Assembly: GCA_019746135.1 (NCBI GenBank) | Contig: JAIESI010000069.1 | Coordinates: 1-64,000, forward strand | Direction of reading: 5' to 3' | DNA length: 64,000 bases | Source of the DNA: Xanthobacteraceae bacterium | Lineage (GTDB): Bacteria; Pseudomonadota; Alphaproteobacteria; Rhizobiales; Xanthobacteraceae | In this document: one piece after another, positions 61,152-64,000 of the stretch | Position numbering within the stretch: position 1 is the first letter of the stretch | How the letters are laid out: the number at the start of each line of letters is the position of its first letter | Notes under the pieces: generated by a model | The model's database searches: none | What the model saw: the letters and a program-made list of their open reading frames with translations, nothing else | Told to the model about the DNA's origin: nothing | Program-made: the position numbers and the translations under genes

Positions 61152-62111
61152 ATGAGCGGCCGGATCAGAATCGCGATCCCCGTCGGCGACCCCGCCGGCA
61201 TCGGCCCGGAGATCAGCCTGAAGGCCGCGCTCGATCCCGCCGTGCGCGCGGCCTGCGATCCGGTGATCGTGTGCGATCCCGCGCTGCTGCAACGCCACGC
61301 CAAGGCCTGCGGGCTCAAGTCCGACGTCGATATCCTGCCCTGCCCGCAACCGGAAACCGCGTCGCTCGGTTTCGGCGTCACCTCACCGGTCGCAGGCCGC
61401 GCCTCGATTGCGTTCTGCGCGGCTGCGGTGAAGGCCGCGATGAACCGCGACGTCGATGCCGTGGTGGCCGCGCCGCAGAACGAAACCTCGATCGCGCAGG
61501 CCGGCATCACGTTCGACGGCCATCCGTCGTTCGTCGCGCGGCAGACCGGAACCGATGAGAACGGCGTCTACATGATGCTGTGCTTCGGCGACAAGCGGAT
61601 CGCCCACTGCACCCTGCATCGCAGCGTTCGCGATTCGATTACGCTCATCACGAAGGAGAATGTCGCGCGAACGATCCGCGCCGCCGACGTTGCGCTCAAG
61701 CGCATGGGCATTGCCGCGCCAAAGATCGCCGTCAGCGGCCTCAATCCGCACGCCGGCGAAGGCGGCCTGTTCGGCCGCGAGGAGATCGAGATCATTCGAC
61801 CGGCGATGGACGCCGTTGCGGCGGAAGGATTGTCGGTCAGCGGCCCCTACGGGGCCGACACCATGTTCCATATGGGCGGCTTCGACGCCTTCGTGGTCAT
61901 GCTGCACGACCAGGGGCACATCGCGACCAAGCTGCTCGCGCAGAACGCCGCCGCTGCGCTGACCATCGGCACGCCGATCCTGTTCGCCTCCGTGGCGCAC
62001 GGCACTGGTCACGACATCGCCGGCAAGGGAATTGCCAACCCGGCGGCAATGATCGAAGCGGTGCTGATGATGGCGAAGGCGAAGCGGCCGGAAACGAACG
62101 CGGCGGCATAG
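61152..62111 (+). CDS. PdxA-family dehydrogenase
   Basis: 319 residues, homologous to 4-hydroxythreonine-4-phosphate dehydrogenase. The metal His residues are visible at His156 (TLHRSV), His200 (LNPHAGEGG) and His252 (LHDQG), and the loop VAHGTGHDIAGKG is intact. True PdxA is normally near ksgA or surA. This gene is instead paired with an alcohol dehydrogenase among aromatic-acid genes. PdxA relatives include the terephthalate dihydrodiol dehydrogenase TphB and tetronate enzymes, so an oxidative decarboxylation of a cyclic diol acid or a tetronate-like substrate is more likely than vitamin B6 synthesis. Confidence 0.85.
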   Translation: MSGRIRIAIPVGDPAGIGPEISLKAALDPAVRAACDPVIVCDPALLQRHAKACGLKSDVDILPCPQPETASLGFGVTSPVAGRASIAFCAAAVKAAMNRDVDAVVAAPQNETSIAQAGITFDGHPSFVARQTGTDENGVYMMLCFGDKRIAHCTLHRSVRDSITLITKENVARTIRAADVALKRMGIAAPKIAVSGLNPHAGEGGLFGREEIEIIRPAMDAVAAEGLSVSGPYGADTMFHMGGFDAFVVMLHDQGHIATKLLAQNAAAALTIGTPILFASVAHGTGHDIAGKGIANPAAMIEAVLMMAKAKRPETNAAA

Positions 62112-62117
62112 CCGCCC

Positions 62118-62232
62118 TCGTGTCCCGGACAAGCGAGCGCCATAGGCGCGAGCGCCGATCCGGGACCCCGCTGCCTTCCTGCTCGATCGCAACCGGGGTC
62201 TTGGGTCTCGCTGCGCTCGCCCGGGACACGAG
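62118..62232. repeat. Family A intergenic palindromic repeat (no nested element)
   Basis: Perfect 12 bp arms CTCGTGTCCCGG (62118-62129) and CCGGGACACGAG (62221-62232), with GATCCGGGACCCCG and CGGGGTCTTGGGTC inside. It lies between the convergent PdxA-like and cupin genes. It shows the family A host without the insert seen at 21621 and 35671. Confidence 0.9.
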
Positions 62233-62233
62233 G

Positions 62234-62812
62234 TCAGCGCGAGCCGCCGCCGTTCTTCATCAGCGCATCAAAACTCGGCGCATTCGCCACCTGGTCGAAC
62301 CAGTCGAAGCCCATCTCCTTGACGATGCGGTTCGACATCACGATCAGCCGGCAGTCCTCGTGGTCGCCGGCGATGTGCTGATGGTTGGTGAAGGGCGGAA
62401 TGTAGATGTAGTCGCCGCGCTTCCAGGAATAGGCCTTGGGCTCCGGCGCCCACTCCCACTTGAACGCCTCGAGGCAGTCCCACTTCAGGTCCCAGTGCAG
62501 GTCGTAGCCCGACCCCTCGACCACGAAGATCAGCTCCTCCCACATGTGGCGATGAATACCGGATTTCTCGCCGGGCTTGAGAAACTGCATATAGGCCTCG
62601 ACGCACATCTCGCGCGTGTCGAGCTTCTCATGCACGAGATGCTTGATCAGGCCGTCGGCGCAGTGCTCCCACGGCATGTCCTCGGCCTTCACCACGTTGG
62701 TGCGGCTTTCATAGGCCTTGCGGAACTCCTGCGAGGCCTTGGCCTCGTCGGCGCGGTAGGTCGCGGTCTTGTTGCCGGAGAGCGCGGGCCCGCGATCGGT
62801 GAAGAGTGTCAT
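62234..62812 (-). CDS. Single-domain cupin protein (HQH family), second of pair
   Basis: 192-residue cupin. The metal-site pattern is SGIHRHMWEELIFVVEGSG, with a later FTNHQHIAGDHED. The N-terminal 60 residues are helical. GGGAG lies 7 nt before the ATG. It follows the next cupin gene by 12 bp and resembles one half of the bicupins at 39126 and 40502, so this locus may encode the same enzyme as separate chains. The substrate is unknown. Confidence 0.78.
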   Translation of the reverse strand: MTLFTDRGPALSGNKTATYRADEAKASQEFRKAYESRTNVVKAEDMPWEHCADGLIKHLVHEKLDTREMCVEAYMQFLKPGEKSGIHRHMWEELIFVVEGSGYDLHWDLKWDCLEAFKWEWAPEPKAYSWKRGDYIYIPPFTNHQHIAGDHEDCRLIVMSNRIVKEMGFDWFDQVANAPSFDALMKNGGGSR

Positions 62813-62824
62813 GGCGCGGCTCCC

Positions 62825-63421
62825 TCAAATCTCGCTCGGCGGCTTGTAGTTCTCGGCGCCTTTCGGCGGAACCTTCGACGGCCATTCGACGATCTTCTGA
62901 AACAGCAGGTGCATGAACAGGAACAGCGGCTTGGCCTTGAACACCAGGAGGATCGCCTCTTCGTCCTTCGAGTCATTGAAGTGCTGGTGCACGCAGGCGT
63001 TCTCGACCAGCATCACGTCGCCCGCCTTCCAGGGGATGTGGCGGCCGTCGTGCACGTCATGGCCATGGCCCTTCAGCACATAGAACACCGCGCTGTTGAG
63101 ATGGCCGTGCTTCTGGCCGCTCGCGCCCGGCGCATAGGCTTCGATGTGCGACTCGATCGATTGCGTGATGTTGACGGCCTGCGGCGAGATCACGCTCTTG
63201 CCGTAGTGACCGGGGCCGCCCTTCCACGGCACGTCCTTCGACGAGAACACCCGCGGCTGATCGATCAGTTGCTTGTAGAGATGGCTGTAGGTGCCTTCGA
63301 GCGCGCGAACGAACGTGCGTTTCTTGGCCCAGCGCTCCCAGTGCTGATTTTCTTTTTCCGCGCCTTCGGAGGTCGGCTGATTATGGCCGACGCCGGGAGG
63401 GTTTTCGAGAATCCCAGTCAT
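62825..63421 (-). CDS. Single-domain cupin protein (HQH family), first of pair
   Basis: 198-residue cupin. The core is IEAYAPGASGQKHGHLNSAVFYVLKGHGHDVHDG, with ENACVHQHFNDSKDEE carrying the shared HQHF motif. The ATG at 63421 has AAGGA 8 nt upstream; longer frames upstream are shadows. It is divergent from Bug 7 with a 152 bp gap. Together with 62234 it likely forms a heteromeric metal enzyme acting on a compound taken up by that binding protein; this is inference. Confidence 0.78.
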   Translation of the reverse strand: MTGILENPPGVGHNQPTSEGAEKENQHWERWAKKRTFVRALEGTYSHLYKQLIDQPRVFSSKDVPWKGGPGHYGKSVISPQAVNITQSIESHIEAYAPGASGQKHGHLNSAVFYVLKGHGHDVHDGRHIPWKAGDVMLVENACVHQHFNDSKDEEAILLVFKAKPLFLFMHLLFQKIVEWPSKVPPKGAENYKPPSEI

Positions 63422-63573
63422 CCAAGCGTTCCTTGCAAGCGTTCCTTGCGCGTTGTTCCCTGCGGCGAAATTCGAAACACCCTTATCGCGCGTCCTTGTC
63501 AAAGCAATCAAGCGGCAGGGATAATGCGGCAAAGCAAACGGCGGGCGATGTTGTTCCGGCGGGAGGAACGGGA

Positions 63574-64000
63574 ATGTTCGACGTGTTCCGGCGATGGTCG
63601 ATCGCGATCGTGCCGCTGCTCGCGGCATGCTCGGGCGCGCTCGCGCAAAGCCCGGCCGATTTCTACAAGGGCAAGAACATTGACCTTTATATCGGCTACA
63701 GCGTCGGCGGCGCTTACGACCTCTATGCGCGCATGCTGGCGCGGCACATGGGCAAGCACATTCCGGGCAACCCGAACGTGCTGCCGAAGAACATGGATGG
63801 CGCGGGCTCGCTCCGCCTCGCCAACTGGCTCTACAACGTCGCACCGAAGGACGGCTCGGCGTTCGGCATCATCGGCCGCGGCACCGGCTTCGACCCACTC
63901 CTTGGCAACAAGGCGGCGCAGTTCGACGCCACCAAGTACACCTGGATCGGCAGCGCCAACAACGAGGTGAGCGTCTGCGTCGCCTGGAATACGAGCCCGA
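63574..64000 (+). CDS. TctC/Bug-family solute-binding protein 7, cut by window edge
   Basis: An open frame of 142 codons to the window end. The ATG at 63574 has GGAGG 7 nt upstream. The signal peptide is IAIVPLLAACSGALA/QSPADFYKGKNIDLYIGYSVGGAYDLYARMLARHMGKHIPG. NMDGAGSLRLANWLYNVAPKDGSAFG follows. It belongs to a different Bug subgroup from the other six (GKNI start instead of WPSKPI; NWLYN block). The C-terminal half is outside the window. Confidence 0.88.
   Translation, partial: MFDVFRRWSIAIVPLLAACSGALAQSPADFYKGKNIDLYIGYSVGGAYDLYARMLARHMGKHIPGNPNVLPKNMDGAGSLRLANWLYNVAPKDGSAFGIIGRGTGFDPLLGNKAAQFDATKYTWIGSANNEVSVCVAWNTSP

Noticed and set aside
58608-62111. A single 1167-codon frame covering part of 58608-62111
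   Set aside because: Only its last 320 codons (61152-62111) encode a real protein, PdxA-like. The earlier part is antisense to Bug 6 or out of frame with the dehydrogenase, and no fusion is supported.
61580-63970. A 796-codon + strand frame near the right end
   Set aside because: Out of frame with PdxA-like, antisense to both cupins, and not in the frame of Bug 7.

Overview
The window looks like a high-GC alphaproteobacterial chromosome of the Rhizobiales, near Bradyrhizobiaceae or Xanthobacteraceae. The reasons are a CpaB-to-TadC pilus operon of rhizobial type, many TctC/Bug solute-binding proteins, an HWE-type histidine kinase, dense intergenic palindromic repeats, and aromatic-acid catabolism genes. 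This placement is inference from gene content; no rRNA is present.

Left edge (1-1130): the right end of an integrative element. A tyrosine recombinase gene runs off the window at position 1. The last 46 bp of a tRNA-Ala(CGC) gene (1085-1130), without its 5' half, marks the attachment site. Backbone follows: a sulfite dehydrogenase operon soeABC (1385-5914), an HWE histidine kinase, an MFS exporter, a class I glutamine amidotransferase-like protein, a short-chain dehydrogenase and a TerB-like protein.

11080-20046 is a Tad/Flp pilus cluster (cpaB, cpaC, a CpaD-position lipoprotein, cpaE, cpaF/tadA, tadB, tadC, then tadD beyond a + strand gene). No Flp pilin, prepilin peptidase or TadE/F/G gene lies in it. 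20335-28575 is mixed housekeeping: a creatinase-like M24 protein, RidA, a fused MFS/PlsC/AMP-ligase (Aas), a PspA-YiaAB operon divergent from a TetR gene with three palindromic operators between them, and a ModA-like binding protein.

28826-64000 is dominated by uptake and breakdown of organic, probably aromatic, acids. It holds an MFS acid transporter, one TctAB permease pair, seven Bug binding proteins (four in tandem), a CocE hydrolase, two pairs of cupin proteins sharing an HQH motif, an amidohydrolase, a GST, and a scattered three-component Rieske oxygenase set (ferredoxin 47985, oxygenase 48503, reductase 55405). A PanB-like enzyme with altered active-site residues, a PdxA-family dehydrogenase and a zinc alcohol dehydrogenase follow. 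IclR, LysR and TetR genes sit divergently from probable targets. An EamA transporter gene carries an in-frame amber stop.

Intergenic regions carry at least five families of long palindromic repeats. Several hold the same nested element of about 38 bp, whose three arms covary and can form two exclusive hairpins. I see no CRISPR array, rRNA, intact tRNA, complete insertion sequence or replication origin. Gene starts were chosen from ribosome binding sites and family length where possible.
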